From: Actinomadura terrae
GTDB taxonomy: Bacteria; Actinomycetota; Actinomycetes; Streptosporangiales; Streptosporangiaceae
DNA length: 64,000 bases
Direction: 5' to 3'
Assembly (NCBI RefSeq): GCF_022751215.1
Contig: NZ_JAICDG010000002.1
Coordinates: forward strand, 1,426,001 to 1,490,000
Below, piece after piece: positions 49,995-58,571 of this stretch. The notes under the pieces are model-generated. The model made no database searches. It was given only the letters and a program-made list of their open reading frames with translations, and was not told where the DNA came from. Positions within the stretch are counted from its first letter, which is position 1; each line of letters opens with the position of its first letter. The translations under genes were made by a program, and so were the position numbers.

Positions 49995-50648
49995 TCAACC
50001 CCGTCGTACCGGACGGCCGGAGCGGTGCCAGCGCGCGAACCCGCCGTCCAGCGCACGGGCCTCGAAGCCGTGCTCGCGGAGCAGGCGGACCGCGTCGGGC
50101 GAGACCACGCAGTACGGCCCGCCGCAGTAGGCGACGATCTCGCCGTCCGGGGGAAGCTCGCCGAGCCGGTCCCGGAGCTGCTCGAACGGCACCGACACCG
50201 CGCCCGGCACGTGCCCGCGCGCGTACTCCTCGGCGGACCGGACGTCGACGACCAGCGTCCCGGGGTCGGACAGCCGCTCCGCGAGGTCGCCCGCCGCGAC
50301 CGCCTCGACCCCGCCGCCGAGGTGGACGGCGACCGACGCGCGCAGGTCGGCGAGCCGGTCGTAGGCGAGGCCCTGCATCTCGTCCAGGAACCGCGAGATC
50401 CGCGGGTCCGCGACCCGGTAGTGGACGTGCGTCCCCGACCTGCGGGCGGTCACGAGGTGGGCGGCGCGGAGCCGCTGCAACTGCGCCGAGGTGTTCTTCA
50501 GCGGTATCCCGGCCGCCTCGGCGAGCTCCTCGACCGTGCGCTCCCCCTGGTCCAGGACGTCGAGCAGGCGCAGCCTGACCGGGCTCGCGAGCGCCTTGCC
50601 GAGCCGCGCGAGCTGCTCGTAGATCGGCTCCTCCGCGAAATCACTCAT
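49995..50648 (-). CDS. ArsR-type regulator fused to a rhodanese domain
   Basis: A 217-residue fusion. The N-terminal ArsR winged helix (LASPVRLRLLDVLDQGERTVEELAEAAGIPLKNTSAQLQRL) lacks clustered Cys metal ligands. The C-terminal rhodanese domain (TLVVDVRSAEEYARGHVPGAVSVP) carries the active-site loop VAYCGGPYCVVSPDAV with the persulfide Cys. This known architecture is thought to sense sulfur or oxidative state. ATG 50648 overlaps the TGA of the cupin gene (TGATG), so both are translated together and the cupin gene is upstream in the operon. Confidence 0.9.
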   Translation of the reverse strand: MSDFAEEPIYEQLARLGKALASPVRLRLLDVLDQGERTVEELAEAAGIPLKNTSAQLQRLRAAHLVTARRSGTHVHYRVADPRISRFLDEMQGLAYDRLADLRASVAVHLGGGVEAVAAGDLAERLSDPGTLVVDVRSAEEYARGHVPGAVSVPFEQLRDRLGELPPDGEIVAYCGGPYCVVSPDAVRLLREHGFEARALDGGFARWHRSGRPVRRG

Positions 50649-51163
50649 CACACCATGTACTGGTCGTGGCGCCGGTAGATGTCGGCCCACTCCTCCTCGC
50701 TCGGCCGCCGCCCCGATTCGGCGATCTCGGCCAGCTCCTCGAAGTAGCCCTCGCGCGGCGCACCGGGCGTGAACAGCAGCAGCATCGAGGCGGGTTCGCC
50801 GGACTCGTTGCGGAACCCGTGCACGCCGCCCTCCGGGACGAACATGAAGTCCCCGGCCGTGGCGTCCCTCCAGCCGGTCCCGTCGTGGAGCCGGACCGTC
50901 CCGGACAGGACGTAGAAGGACTCGGTGATCGTCCGGTGGAAGTGCGGCATCGGCCCGGACGGGCCCGGCCCCATCTCCCACCGGTACAGCCCGAACGCCC
51001 CGCCGGTGGACCCGCCCGTGGCCAGGTAGCCGACGCGGGTCCCGGTGTGCACGCGGTCGGCGTCGCTCGCCCCGATGACCAGGTCGGGCGCGGTGTCGCC
51101 GGGACGCACCACGGCGCTGCTCTCGCCGTGCTCCTTGAGATAACGCGGATCGGGATACGACAT
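50648..51163 (-). CDS. Cupin-domain protein
   Basis: A 171-residue single cupin. GPMPHFHRTITESFYVLSG is motif 1 with His/His/Glu metal ligands, and DFMFVPEGGVHGFRNES is motif 2 with His. The fold covers dioxygenases, isomerases and binding proteins; the specific reaction is not visible. ATG 51163 follows a GGAGGAAAGG ribosome site on the minus strand. Coupled to the ArsR-rhodanese gene by an overlapping stop/start, it is probably the regulated function of that pair. Confidence 0.85.
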   Translation of the reverse strand: MSYPDPRYLKEHGESSAVVRPGDTAPDLVIGASDADRVHTGTRVGYLATGGSTGGAFGLYRWEMGPGPSGPMPHFHRTITESFYVLSGTVRLHDGTGWRDATAGDFMFVPEGGVHGFRNESGEPASMLLLFTPGAPREGYFEELAEIAESGRRPSEEEWADIYRRHDQYMV

Positions 51164-51248
51164 GACCTTTCCTCCCTAGTTCTACAGAATTTTGGAATGA
51201 CCACCTCAGACGGCCGGGATCGAGCCCGGCACGCCGAAGGTCAGTGGA

Positions 51249-52064
51249 TCACGGGACGCGGGCCACGCCGCAGAACGCGTCCACCGCGGGCGGCTCGCCG
51301 AACGGCGACGGCTCCGAGCGCCACCGCGACACCGGGACGACGCCGGGGTCGACCAGCTCCAGCCCCTCGAAGTAGGCGGCGATCCGCCCCGGCGGGCGCA
51401 GGTGGTAGGCGGTGCCGCCCGCCTCCACGTAGCGGCCGATCGCCTGGGCGCGGGCCGTCTCGTCGACGTCGCCGGTGGGCGCCCCGAACACGTCGGTCCC
51501 GTCGTTGATCACGACGAAGCTGCCCGGCGCGAGCGACTTCACGAGCCGCGCGAGGACGTCCTCGGGGTCGTCCTCGTCTGCCAGGTGCCCGAGGATGCCG
51601 AGCAGCAGCAGCGCCACCGGACGCAAGAAGTCGAGCGTCTCCGCCGCCTTGGCCAGGATCGACTCCGATTCGCGGATGTCGGCGTCCACGTAGGCGGTGG
51701 CGCCCTCCGGGGTGGAGGTCAGCAGCGCGCGGGCGTGCACGAGCACCAGCGGGTCGTTGTCGACGTACACGATCCGGGACTCGGGCGCGACGCGCTGCGC
51801 GACCTCGTGGGTGTTGTCGACGGTCGGCAGGCCGGTGCCGACGTCGAGGAACTGGCGGACGCCCGCCTCGCCCGCCAGGTACCGGACGGCGCGGCCGAGG
51901 AAGGCGCGCGAGTGCCGGGCGATGTCGACCTGGCCGGGGAAGATCCCGACGAAGGCGTCCCCCACCTCCCGGTCGATCCGGTAGTTCTCCTTGCCGCCCA
52001 GCCAGTAGTTCCAGATCCTGGCGGAGTGCGGGACGGACGAGTCGATCTCGGGGTGGTCGGCCAT
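51249..52064 (-). CDS. DUF574/Methyltransf_19 SAM-dependent methyltransferase
   Basis: A 271-residue protein of the actinomycete-specific family once called DUF574. The opening PHSARIWNYWLGGKENYRIDR, then QFLDVGTGLPTVDNTHEVAQ as SAM motif and IVYVDNDPLVLVHARALL are hallmarks. It ends with ELVDPGVVPVSRWR. These enzymes are numerous in streptomycetes and relatives; few substrates are known. The ATG at 52064 is preceded by GGAGGGG. It is a single gene between the cupin pair and the TetR gene, all leftward but with gaps of about 85-90 bases. Confidence 0.92.
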   Translation of the reverse strand: MADHPEIDSSVPHSARIWNYWLGGKENYRIDREVGDAFVGIFPGQVDIARHSRAFLGRAVRYLAGEAGVRQFLDVGTGLPTVDNTHEVAQRVAPESRIVYVDNDPLVLVHARALLTSTPEGATAYVDADIRESESILAKAAETLDFLRPVALLLLGILGHLADEDDPEDVLARLVKSLAPGSFVVINDGTDVFGAPTGDVDETARAQAIGRYVEAGGTAYHLRPPGRIAAYFEGLELVDPGVVPVSRWRSEPSPFGEPPAVDAFCGVARVP

Positions 52065-52152
52065 GGGCCCCTCCAATATCGTCGGCTGCCCCATCTTGCC
52101 CGCGCCGCGCCGCGACGGCCACCGGACGGTGCCTCCCCTCGGCCGTCCCAGG

Positions 52153-52887
52153 TCAGCGGCCCTCTTCGGCGAGCCACACCGCCAGGCCGTCCAGGATGCG
52201 GGCGAGCCCGAACTCGAAGCCGGTGTCGAGGTTCTTCTCCATGTCGACGTCGTTGTTGTCGCGCCACCAGCCGGTGAAGTTGGGGAGTTCGGTGCTGAAG
52301 CTCTCCACGTAGTCGTCCATCTGCCGGACGACCTCGGTCACGGGACGGCCCGTCCGCGCCGTGAACGTGCGCATGGCCGTCTCGGACATGACCGCGCCCA
52401 TCGCGTGTTCGAGCAGCAGGGCGCTGGCCCAGGCGATCTCCTGGCCGGTGAGCCCGGCGGCGCCGAACAGCGCGACGGCCCGGTCGGTCGCCCGCATCGC
52501 GTTGGGCCCGATGGCGGGCGTGACGCCGAGAACGGCGACCGCCCAGGGGTGCCGGGCCATCATCGCGCGGAACTCGCGGGCGAACCCGGCGGCCGCCTCC
52601 CGCCAGCCGACCTCCGCCGCGTCGGGGATGTCGACCTCGCCCATGATCTCGTCGACGGCGAGCTCCATCAGCTCGTCCTTGCCCGCGACGTAGAAGTACA
52701 GGGACGTCGCGCCCGCGCCGATCGTCGCCGCGAGGCGGCGCATGCTCAGCCCGTCCAGGCCCTCGGCGTCGAGCAGGCCGACCGCCGCCGTCACGATCTC
52801 CTCCCGGCTGAGCTGCGGCCTGCCCCGCCGTGACCTGGGCGGACGTATCCAGACCGAGTCGGCGATCGGGTCGGTTTCGCGGGGCAT
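52153..52887 (-). CDS. TetR-family repressor
   Basis: A 244-residue regulator. The N-terminal HTH reads LSREEIVTAAVGLLDAEGLDGLSMRRLAATIGAGATSLYFYVAGKDEL. The C-terminal ligand domain (about residues 90-235) is of the TetR_C_1 (tetracycline-repressor-like) type. It is divergent from an MFS exporter at 53017, and the 129-base gap contains a near-perfect 20-bp palindrome (52961-52980) that is its probable operator. The inferred circuit is drug binds repressor, and the exporter is derepressed. Confidence 0.92.
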   Translation of the reverse strand: MPRETDPIADSVWIRPPRSRRGRPQLSREEIVTAAVGLLDAEGLDGLSMRRLAATIGAGATSLYFYVAGKDELMELAVDEIMGEVDIPDAAEVGWREAAAGFAREFRAMMARHPWAVAVLGVTPAIGPNAMRATDRAVALFGAAGLTGQEIAWASALLLEHAMGAVMSETAMRTFTARTGRPVTEVVRQMDDYVESFSTELPNFTGWWRDNNDVDMEKNLDTGFEFGLARILDGLAVWLAEEGR

Positions 52888-52960
52888 GCGGGTCCTTGGG
52901 TACAGGCGTGGCGCGTCGGGACGCGGCCGGGGACCCTTCCAGGATACCGCCTTGCGAACG

Positions 52961-52980
52961 CTGTTCTAAGATTAGTACAG
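52961..52980. promoter_or_regulatory. Probable TetR operator
   Basis: The 20-bp element CTGTTCTAAGATTAGTACAG reads CTGT-CTAA..TTAG-ACAG on both strands, with one mismatched pair and a GA centre. It sits 74 bases from the TetR start and 37 bases before the MFS start, in an AT-richer patch. A second imperfect dyad, GTGCGAA..TTCGTTCAC (52982-52999), follows. Confidence 0.72.
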
Positions 52981-53016
52981 TGTGCGAAAATTCGTTCACC
53001 GTTCTAACGGAGAGCC

Positions 53017-54534
53017 ATGTCGGCCCCACATCCCCGCCGGTGGTGGATCCTCGGCGTCCTCTGCCTGAGCCTCCTCGTCGTCGTCATCGACAACACCGTC
53101 CTCAACGTCGCGATCCCTTCGCTGATCGAAGATCTGGACGCGAGCAACTCCGACATCCAGTGGATCCTGGACGCCTACATCGTCGTGTTCGCGGGCCTGC
53201 TCCTGACCGCGGGCGCGCTGTCGGACCGGTTCGGCCGCCGCCGCGGCCTGATCATCGGCCTGGTGATGTTCGGCGGCGCCTCGGTGCCCGCCACGCTCGC
53301 CGAGACCTCCGGCCAGCTCATCGCCGCCCGCGCGCTGATGGGGGTGGGCGGCGCGTTCCTCATGCCGGGGACGCTGTCGATCCTCACCACCGTCTTCGAC
53401 GACAAGGAGCGCAAGAAGGCGATCGCGATCTGGAGCTCGGTGCTCATGCTGGGCGCGCTCGGCGGCCCGGTCGCCGGCGGCCTGCTGCTGGAGCACTTCT
53501 GGTGGGGATCGGTGTTCCTCATCAACATCCCGATCGCGGCGCTCGCCGTCCTCGCGACCATCCTGATCATTCCGGAGTCGCGCGGCCCGGCCACGCGTCC
53601 CGACCTCGTCGGCGCGCTGCTGTCGACGGTCGGCATGACGGCGCTCGTGTGGAGCGTCATCTTCATCCCCCGCGACGGCTGGACGTCGGCGAAGGTGGCG
53701 GCCGGGCTCGTCCTGGGGGTCGTCGCGCTGGTCGGGTTCGCGCTGTGGGAGCGCCGCGTCGCCGAGCCCATGCTCCCGATCGGGCTGTTCAAGGACCGCA
53801 ACTTCAGCGGGGCGAGCCTGTCGATCGTGCTGCTGTCGTTCTCCGCCGGCGGCCTGATGCTCGCGCTCACGCAGTACTTGCAGTTCGTCCTCGGGTACAG
53901 CCCGATCAAGACCGGTGTCGCGTTCATTCCGCTGCTGGTCACGGTGATGGCGTTCAACGGCATCGGCGTGGCGATCGACAAGAGGTTCGGCGCGCGCGTC
54001 GTCCTCGCGATCGGCTTCGTGTTCTTCGCCGGGGGCTTCGGCGTGCTCGCCTCGCTGTCGGCCGACGACGGCTACCCGCTGCTCGTCACCGCCTTGGTCG
54101 TGATGGGCGTCGGCAGCGGCCTGGCGGGCCCCGCCGCCTACGGGACGCTGCTCGCCGCACTCCCCAAAGAGCGGGCCGGGGTGGGCTCGGCCGTCAACGA
54201 CACCGTGCAGCAGGTGGGGCAGGCGCTCAGCATCGCCGTCCTCGGCAGTGTGCTGACCGCCGCCTACACCGACGCGATGCCGAAGGGCGCCCCGGGCCCG
54301 GCCCGCGACTCCATCGGCGGCGCGCTGGCGATCGCGGGCGCCCGCGGCGACACCGCCCTGGCGGACGCGGCGAAGAGCGCGTTCGTCGACGCGATGTCGC
54401 TCACCGCCGTCGCCGGGGTCGCCGGCGGGATCGGCGCCGCGGTGCTGGCCTTCGTGGTGCTGCGGCCCGCCCCGCGCGAGGAGCGGGCCGCGGCGGCCGA
54501 GCATGCGATGGACGGCGAGCCCTCCACCCCCTGA
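53017..54534 (+). CDS. MFS drug exporter (DHA2, 14-helix family)
   Basis: A 505-residue permease with about 14 hydrophobic segments. Motif A is GALSDRFGRRRGLIIG, motif C-like GGPVAGGLLLEHFWWGSVFLINIP, and the first helix carries DNTVLNVAIPSLIEDL, all typical of DHA2 multidrug:proton antiporters. Drug export from the cytoplasm using the proton gradient is the family role. It is divergently transcribed from the TetR gene with an operator between. The ATG follows AACGGAGAGCC. Confidence 0.92.
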   Translation: MSAPHPRRWWILGVLCLSLLVVVIDNTVLNVAIPSLIEDLDASNSDIQWILDAYIVVFAGLLLTAGALSDRFGRRRGLIIGLVMFGGASVPATLAETSGQLIAARALMGVGGAFLMPGTLSILTTVFDDKERKKAIAIWSSVLMLGALGGPVAGGLLLEHFWWGSVFLINIPIAALAVLATILIIPESRGPATRPDLVGALLSTVGMTALVWSVIFIPRDGWTSAKVAAGLVLGVVALVGFALWERRVAEPMLPIGLFKDRNFSGASLSIVLLSFSAGGLMLALTQYLQFVLGYSPIKTGVAFIPLLVTVMAFNGIGVAIDKRFGARVVLAIGFVFFAGGFGVLASLSADDGYPLLVTALVVMGVGSGLAGPAAYGTLLAALPKERAGVGSAVNDTVQQVGQALSIAVLGSVLTAAYTDAMPKGAPGPARDSIGGALAIAGARGDTALADAAKSAFVDAMSLTAVAGVAGGIGAAVLAFVVLRPAPREERAAAAEHAMDGEPSTP

Positions 54535-54556
54535 CCCGCCGCCCCGCCCCGTCCGG

Positions 54557-55525
54557 CTACCCGCTCATCGCCGTCCCGTTGAGGCCGTAGCGCTCCTGGT
54601 CGGACGGGCGGGGCGCCTCGGGCCCGTCCCGGCCGAGCCGCAGCATCCGGGAGATGCGCAGGATGCGGAACTCGCGGCCCAGCACCGTGAACGTGTGGCC
54701 GGTGCTGGCCTCGATCAACTTGGCCGCCTCGGTCCACTCGGCCAGCTCGTCCGGCGGCACGGGGTCGCCCTGGAACTCGCGGAACCGGGGGAGCAGGTCG
54801 GTGAAGTGCCGCGCGAGCCGCTCGCGCGCCTCCTCGGGGTGGTGGCCGCCGGTCAGCGGCTCCCAGCTGTCGCCCTTGACCTCCACCACCGTGAACGTGG
54901 GCGGGAGCAGCACGACGCCCGGGTGGGTGAGGATCGCGTGCCGGGCCTCGGTGCGGACGGTGTCCGGCGCCGGGCCCGGCAGCGCCACGAACCCGACCAG
55001 GTTCAGCCTGAGCTGCGCCTCCCACTGGCCGGCGGGCGCGCGCGGGTCGATCGGATAGCCGCGCAGCAGGCCGTCGGTGCCCTCCAGCGCGGAGTCGCAG
55101 CCGCGCGGCGGCTCCATCGTGCGGTGGCCGATCAGCGCGAACCGCTCCATCCGGATCACCCGGTAGCGGCGGTCGCCGACCTCCCACTCGTCCTTGGGGA
55201 GCTGGTCGCCCTCCTCGGGGTCGAGCCGGTCGGCGGCGGCGCGCATGGCGCGTGCCAATTCCGGGTCGTCCTGCTCGCGCGCCTCCATGCGGAGGTTGGC
55301 GGCGAGACCGTACCGGGCGCTCGCGGGGTCCATCGAGCCGGTGCAGCCGATCCGCCACTGCCGGCCGGTCTGCACCGCGTGCCCGAAATCGGGGGAACCG
55401 GCCGGGAGGAGTTTCGGATAGTCCCGGATCCGCTCGCCGAGCTCGGTGTCCCGCAGCGCCGTGCCGGGGTCGAGGTCGGCCACCACGTTGATGTGGTCGT
55501 AACCGGGCATCAAGGGGAATGCCAT
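54557..55525 (-). CDS. DUF5954 family protein
   Basis: A 322-residue soluble protein of unknown function widespread in actinomycetes. It has a conserved architecture with DHINVVADLDPGTALRDTELGERIRDYP, RQWRIGCTGSMDPASARYGLAANLR, RYRVIRMERFALIG and GHTFTVLGREFRILRISRMLRLGRDGPE. No membrane helix, signal peptide or catalytic motif is evident. ATG 55525 is chosen because the family begins near MAFPLMPGYDH; the frame extends further upstream without support. Family assignment is from memory of these motifs. Confidence 0.75.
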   Translation of the reverse strand: MAFPLMPGYDHINVVADLDPGTALRDTELGERIRDYPKLLPAGSPDFGHAVQTGRQWRIGCTGSMDPASARYGLAANLRMEAREQDDPELARAMRAAADRLDPEEGDQLPKDEWEVGDRRYRVIRMERFALIGHRTMEPPRGCDSALEGTDGLLRGYPIDPRAPAGQWEAQLRLNLVGFVALPGPAPDTVRTEARHAILTHPGVVLLPPTFTVVEVKGDSWEPLTGGHHPEEARERLARHFTDLLPRFREFQGDPVPPDELAEWTEAAKLIEASTGHTFTVLGREFRILRISRMLRLGRDGPEAPRPSDQERYGLNGTAMSG

Positions 55526-55740
55526 GTGCCCATCCTGGACACAGCGGCGGCGGCTGAGCAGGCACTTCGTCGATCCCGCCGGAGATTCTCCCGCGTCCTG
55601 ACCAGTTATGACGGCATATGTAACGACATCATGGGACACCCTGACCACGACCGGTCAGACCCACGGTCATGCCGGGCGCGATGCGGCACCCTGGGTCCGA
55701 CGATCTGCGACCGAGCAAGACGGTCCCCGGGGAGGACGCG

Positions 55741-56745
55741 GTGCGGCCCGAAACCAGCGACGGCGGATTCCTCGGCGCGGACGCGCCCGCGCCCGAGGGG
55801 GACGGCGTCTCGATCGTCCTCCTCACCTACCGCAGCGCCCGCTACCTGGAGGACTGCGTGGCCGCGCTGCGCCGCGCGACCGGCCGCCACCCGGCCGAGC
55901 TGATCATCGTGGACAACGACTCGGGCGACGAGACGCCGCAGGTCGCGCGGACCGTGGCGCCGGACGCGCGGGTCGTGGAGACCGGCCGCAACGGCGGCTT
56001 CGCCTACGGCTGCCACGTGGGCGCGGGCAAGGCCCGCTTCCCCTGGCTGATGTTCGTCAACCCCGACACCCTGCCCGCGCCCGGCAGCATCGAGGCCCTG
56101 GTCGACTGCGGGCGCGCCGACCCGTCCATCGGGATCGTCGGCGGCCGGTGCGTCGCGCCCGACGGCTCGGTCGACCCGCGCTCGTGGTGGGGACGGCCGG
56201 GCCTGTGGCCCACGTTCTGCTTCGCGTTTCTGCTGACCTCGGTGTTCCCGGGCAGCCGCGTGTTCGATCCGGAGTCGCCGCGCCCCTGGACCGGCGAGGC
56301 GCAGGTCCGTCCCGTCCCGGTGGTCACGGGCGGGTTCATGCTCGTCTCGCGGCGCGCCTGGGACGCGACCGGCGGGTTCGACCGGGGCTTCTTCATGTAC
56401 AGCGAGGACGCCGACCTGTGCGTGCGCGCCGCGTCCCTCGGGTTCCGGCCCCACGTCACCGGACGCGGCGTCTACCAGCACGAGACCGGCGGCTCCTCGA
56501 CCAGCGCGGGCAAGCTGGTGCTGCTGTTCACCGGCAAGGCCACGCTGCTGCGCAAGCAGCTGCCGCCGGGCCTGCGGCAGCTCGCCGTCGGCCTGCTGGC
56601 GTTCGGCGTGTTTGCGCGCGCGACGCTGAGCCGCCTGCTGTCGGCCCGCCCGGAACGGCAGGGCCGCCCGACCGCCCGGGGCGAGGACTGGCGCCGCCTC
56701 TGGTCGGCACGCCGCGAATGGCTCCCGGGCTGGCAGAGTTCATGA
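55741..56745 (+). CDS. Family 2 glycosyltransferase (rhamnosyltransferase-like)
   Basis: A 334-residue GT-A fold enzyme. The nucleotide-sugar region is VSIVLLTYRSARYLEDCVAAL and LIIVDNDSGDETPQV, with FVNPDTLPAPG as the DxD-like site. GGFMLVSRRAWDATGGFDRGFFMYSEDADLCVRAA is the acceptor/catalytic segment of WbbL/GT2 type. A hydrophobic patch near the C-terminus may contact the membrane. GTG 55741 is taken because GGAGG stands five bases upstream; ATGs at 55669 and 55681 would add up to 24 residues. It belongs to the glycan gene group continuing to the window end. Confidence 0.87.
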   Translation: MRPETSDGGFLGADAPAPEGDGVSIVLLTYRSARYLEDCVAALRRATGRHPAELIIVDNDSGDETPQVARTVAPDARVVETGRNGGFAYGCHVGAGKARFPWLMFVNPDTLPAPGSIEALVDCGRADPSIGIVGGRCVAPDGSVDPRSWWGRPGLWPTFCFAFLLTSVFPGSRVFDPESPRPWTGEAQVRPVPVVTGGFMLVSRRAWDATGGFDRGFFMYSEDADLCVRAASLGFRPHVTGRGVYQHETGGSSTSAGKLVLLFTGKATLLRKQLPPGLRQLAVGLLAFGVFARATLSRLLSARPERQGRPTARGEDWRRLWSARREWLPGWQSS

Positions 56746-56906
56746 AGTCCCGGCCCACGTCCACTCGCCTGGCGGCTCGGGACGTGACCGTGCCTTGGCG
56801 AGTGCGGCATCGCTTCGCGATCTTCCCGGCGGGGCTCGCCTCCGGCTTCGCCCCGCCGCTCAGGTCACGCACTCGCGCGATCGTTGAGGTCGCCGCGCAA
56901 GGCGCT

Positions 56907-57767
56907 CTAGGTTCGGCTGCTCTCGTCTCGTTGCCAGGTCGTGTAGTTGCCTCGGCGGCGGGCCTGGCGGGCGCGGGCGAGCACCGTGATCGAGAGGAAG
57001 ACCGCCAGGTGCGGGGCCAGCGACGGTTCGCGGCGCACCATGGCCACGAGGTCGGACGGGCTGGTGCGGGCCGAGCCGCCCGCCTGGTCGAGGTCCGCGC
57101 GTTCGAGCTGCTCGACCCCGGCGGCGGCGCGTTCGCGCCGGCGCAGGAGGTCGGCGAGCGTGCGCGGCGGATGGACGGTGACGGCCGCCGAGGCGACCAC
57201 CGTCCGCTCGGCGGGGCCGAACGCCAGCGAGGACGCGAGGTCGTCGGCCATCACGCGGGGCAGCGCGGCGAGCCGCGCGTGGCCGCGCTCGGTGACGGCG
57301 ACGACGCCGCGTCCGAACAGGCCGCGCCGGACCTCCGGCAGCCGCGTCCACACCCGGTAGTAGGAGCGGACGGGCCAGGGCCGGCCGGTCATGTCGAGCC
57401 GCCGGGACGGCGCCGCGGCGGCCACTTCCGGACGCTCCAGCGCGGCGGCGAGCGCCCGCACGTCCGCGGTGCCGAGTTCGACGTCGGCGTCGACGTAGAG
57501 GCGGGGGAAGCCGCGGGCGGCGCCGTCGCCGATCCGCAGCGCTGCCGCCTTGGACGCCTCGGACGACTCCACGACCCGGACGGCGGGCCCGTAGGAGGCC
57601 GCGACCTCGGCGGTCGCGTCGGTGCAGCCGTTCGGCACGACCACGATGTCCAGCTCGCCCGGCTCGGCGGCGCCGAGCAGCCCGTCCAGCAGGCGCCCGA
57701 TGACGCGGGCCTCGTTGTGCGCGGGGATCACGATGCTCACCACAACGGCAGAGTATGAACCAGACAT
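56907..57767 (-). CDS. Family 2 glycosyltransferase
   Basis: A 286-residue GT-A enzyme. VVVSIVIPAHNEARVIGRLLDGLL and DIVVVPNGCTDATAEVAASYG are followed by LYVDADVELGTADVRAL with the DxD metal site, a conserved RVMADDLASSLAF segment, and a C-terminal hydrophobic stretch (LAVFLSITVLARA). Sugar and acceptor are unknown. It is opposite in strand to the other glycan genes. The ATG at 57767 abuts a palindromic CCTCCGGAGG, leaving no proper ribosome-site spacing, so the start may lie downstream at a GTG. Confidence 0.83.
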   Translation of the reverse strand: MSGSYSAVVVSIVIPAHNEARVIGRLLDGLLGAAEPGELDIVVVPNGCTDATAEVAASYGPAVRVVESSEASKAAALRIGDGAARGFPRLYVDADVELGTADVRALAAALERPEVAAAAPSRRLDMTGRPWPVRSYYRVWTRLPEVRRGLFGRGVVAVTERGHARLAALPRVMADDLASSLAFGPAERTVVASAAVTVHPPRTLADLLRRRERAAAGVEQLERADLDQAGGSARTSPSDLVAMVRREPSLAPHLAVFLSITVLARARQARRRGNYTTWQRDESSRT

Positions 57768-57784
57768 CCTCCGGAGGCACCCCC

Positions 57785-58396
57785 ATGGACGAAGCGCGCA
57801 TACTCGCGAGCGCCGACGTCGACGAGCGCGCGAAGATCGGCGCCGGGACGGCCGTGTGGCACCTGGCGCAGGTGCGCGAGGACGCCGTCCTCGGCGTCGA
57901 CTGCGTGATCGGGCGCGGCGCCTACGTCGGGCCGGGCGTCCGGATCGGCGACCGCGTCAAGCTCCAGAACCACGCGCTCGTCTACGAGCCGGCGGTGCTG
58001 GAGGACGGGGTGTTCGTCGGCCCCGCCGCCGTTCTCACCAACGACCTCTACCCGCGCTCGGCGGACGTCGGCGGCGCCCTCAAGCGGCCGGGGGACTGGG
58101 ACGCGCTCGGCGTGACGGTGCGCGAGGGCGCTTCGATCGGCGCGCGCGCCGTCGTCGTCGCCGGGCGGACGGTCGGCCGGTACGCGCTCGTCGGCGCGGG
58201 CGCGGTGGTGACCCGCGACGTCCCGGACTTCGCGCTCGTCGTCGGGAGCCCCGCGCGGCGGATCGGCTGGGTCGGCCGGGCGGGCGAGCCGCTGGAGGAC
58301 GCGGGCGGCGGCCGGTGGCGCTGCCCCCGCACGGGCGAGGAGTACCACGAGGTCGGAGCGCAGGGCGAGCGACGCCTGATCTTGCCGAACAGGTGA
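57785..58396 (+). CDS. Left-handed beta-helix sugar N-acetyltransferase (WlbB/WbpD-like)
   Basis: A 203-residue acyltransferase built of hexapeptide repeats (VDERAKIGAGTAVWHLAQVREDAVLG, then CVIGRGAYVGPGVRIGDRVKLQNHALVYEPAVLEDGVFVGP). It follows the pattern of UDP-2-acetamido-3-amino-glucuronate N-acetyltransferases, which finish di-N-acetylated uronic acids for surface glycans. A C-terminal extension with CPRTGEEY is normal for the group. ATG 57785 has GGAGG seven bases upstream. The Gfo/Idh/MocA dehydrogenase at 63487 is the expected WlbA-type partner, though the large secreted-protein gene separates them. Confidence 0.85.
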   Translation: MDEARILASADVDERAKIGAGTAVWHLAQVREDAVLGVDCVIGRGAYVGPGVRIGDRVKLQNHALVYEPAVLEDGVFVGPAAVLTNDLYPRSADVGGALKRPGDWDALGVTVREGASIGARAVVVAGRTVGRYALVGAGAVVTRDVPDFALVVGSPARRIGWVGRAGEPLEDAGGGRWRCPRTGEEYHEVGAQGERRLILPNR

Positions 58397-58437
58397 CGCG
58401 GCGGACGCCCGAGGCCACCACCGGCCAATCCGGGCAT

Positions 58438-58485
58438 GGCCCGCGCATTCCGACCTTATAGTCGGAGTGCTTTCGAGCGCGGGCC
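58438..58485. promoter_or_regulatory. Nested inverted repeats upstream of the giant secreted protein gene
   Basis: GGCCCGCGC (58438-58446) pairs with GCGCGGGCC (58477-58485). Inside it, TCCGAC (58449-58454) pairs with GTCGGA (58461-58466). The structure lies 42 bases after the acetyltransferase stop and 86 bases before the next start. It could be a terminator or a leader structure. The loop CTTATA gives a local TATAGT. Confidence 0.5.
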
Positions 58486-58571
58486 AATTCGTGCCCGTTA
58501 ATCGGGGTGGGCCGGGGGTCTCGTTCAGACGTCCACGGTTCTGCTGGCGGGGTTGGCCCCGAGGGGGACTG

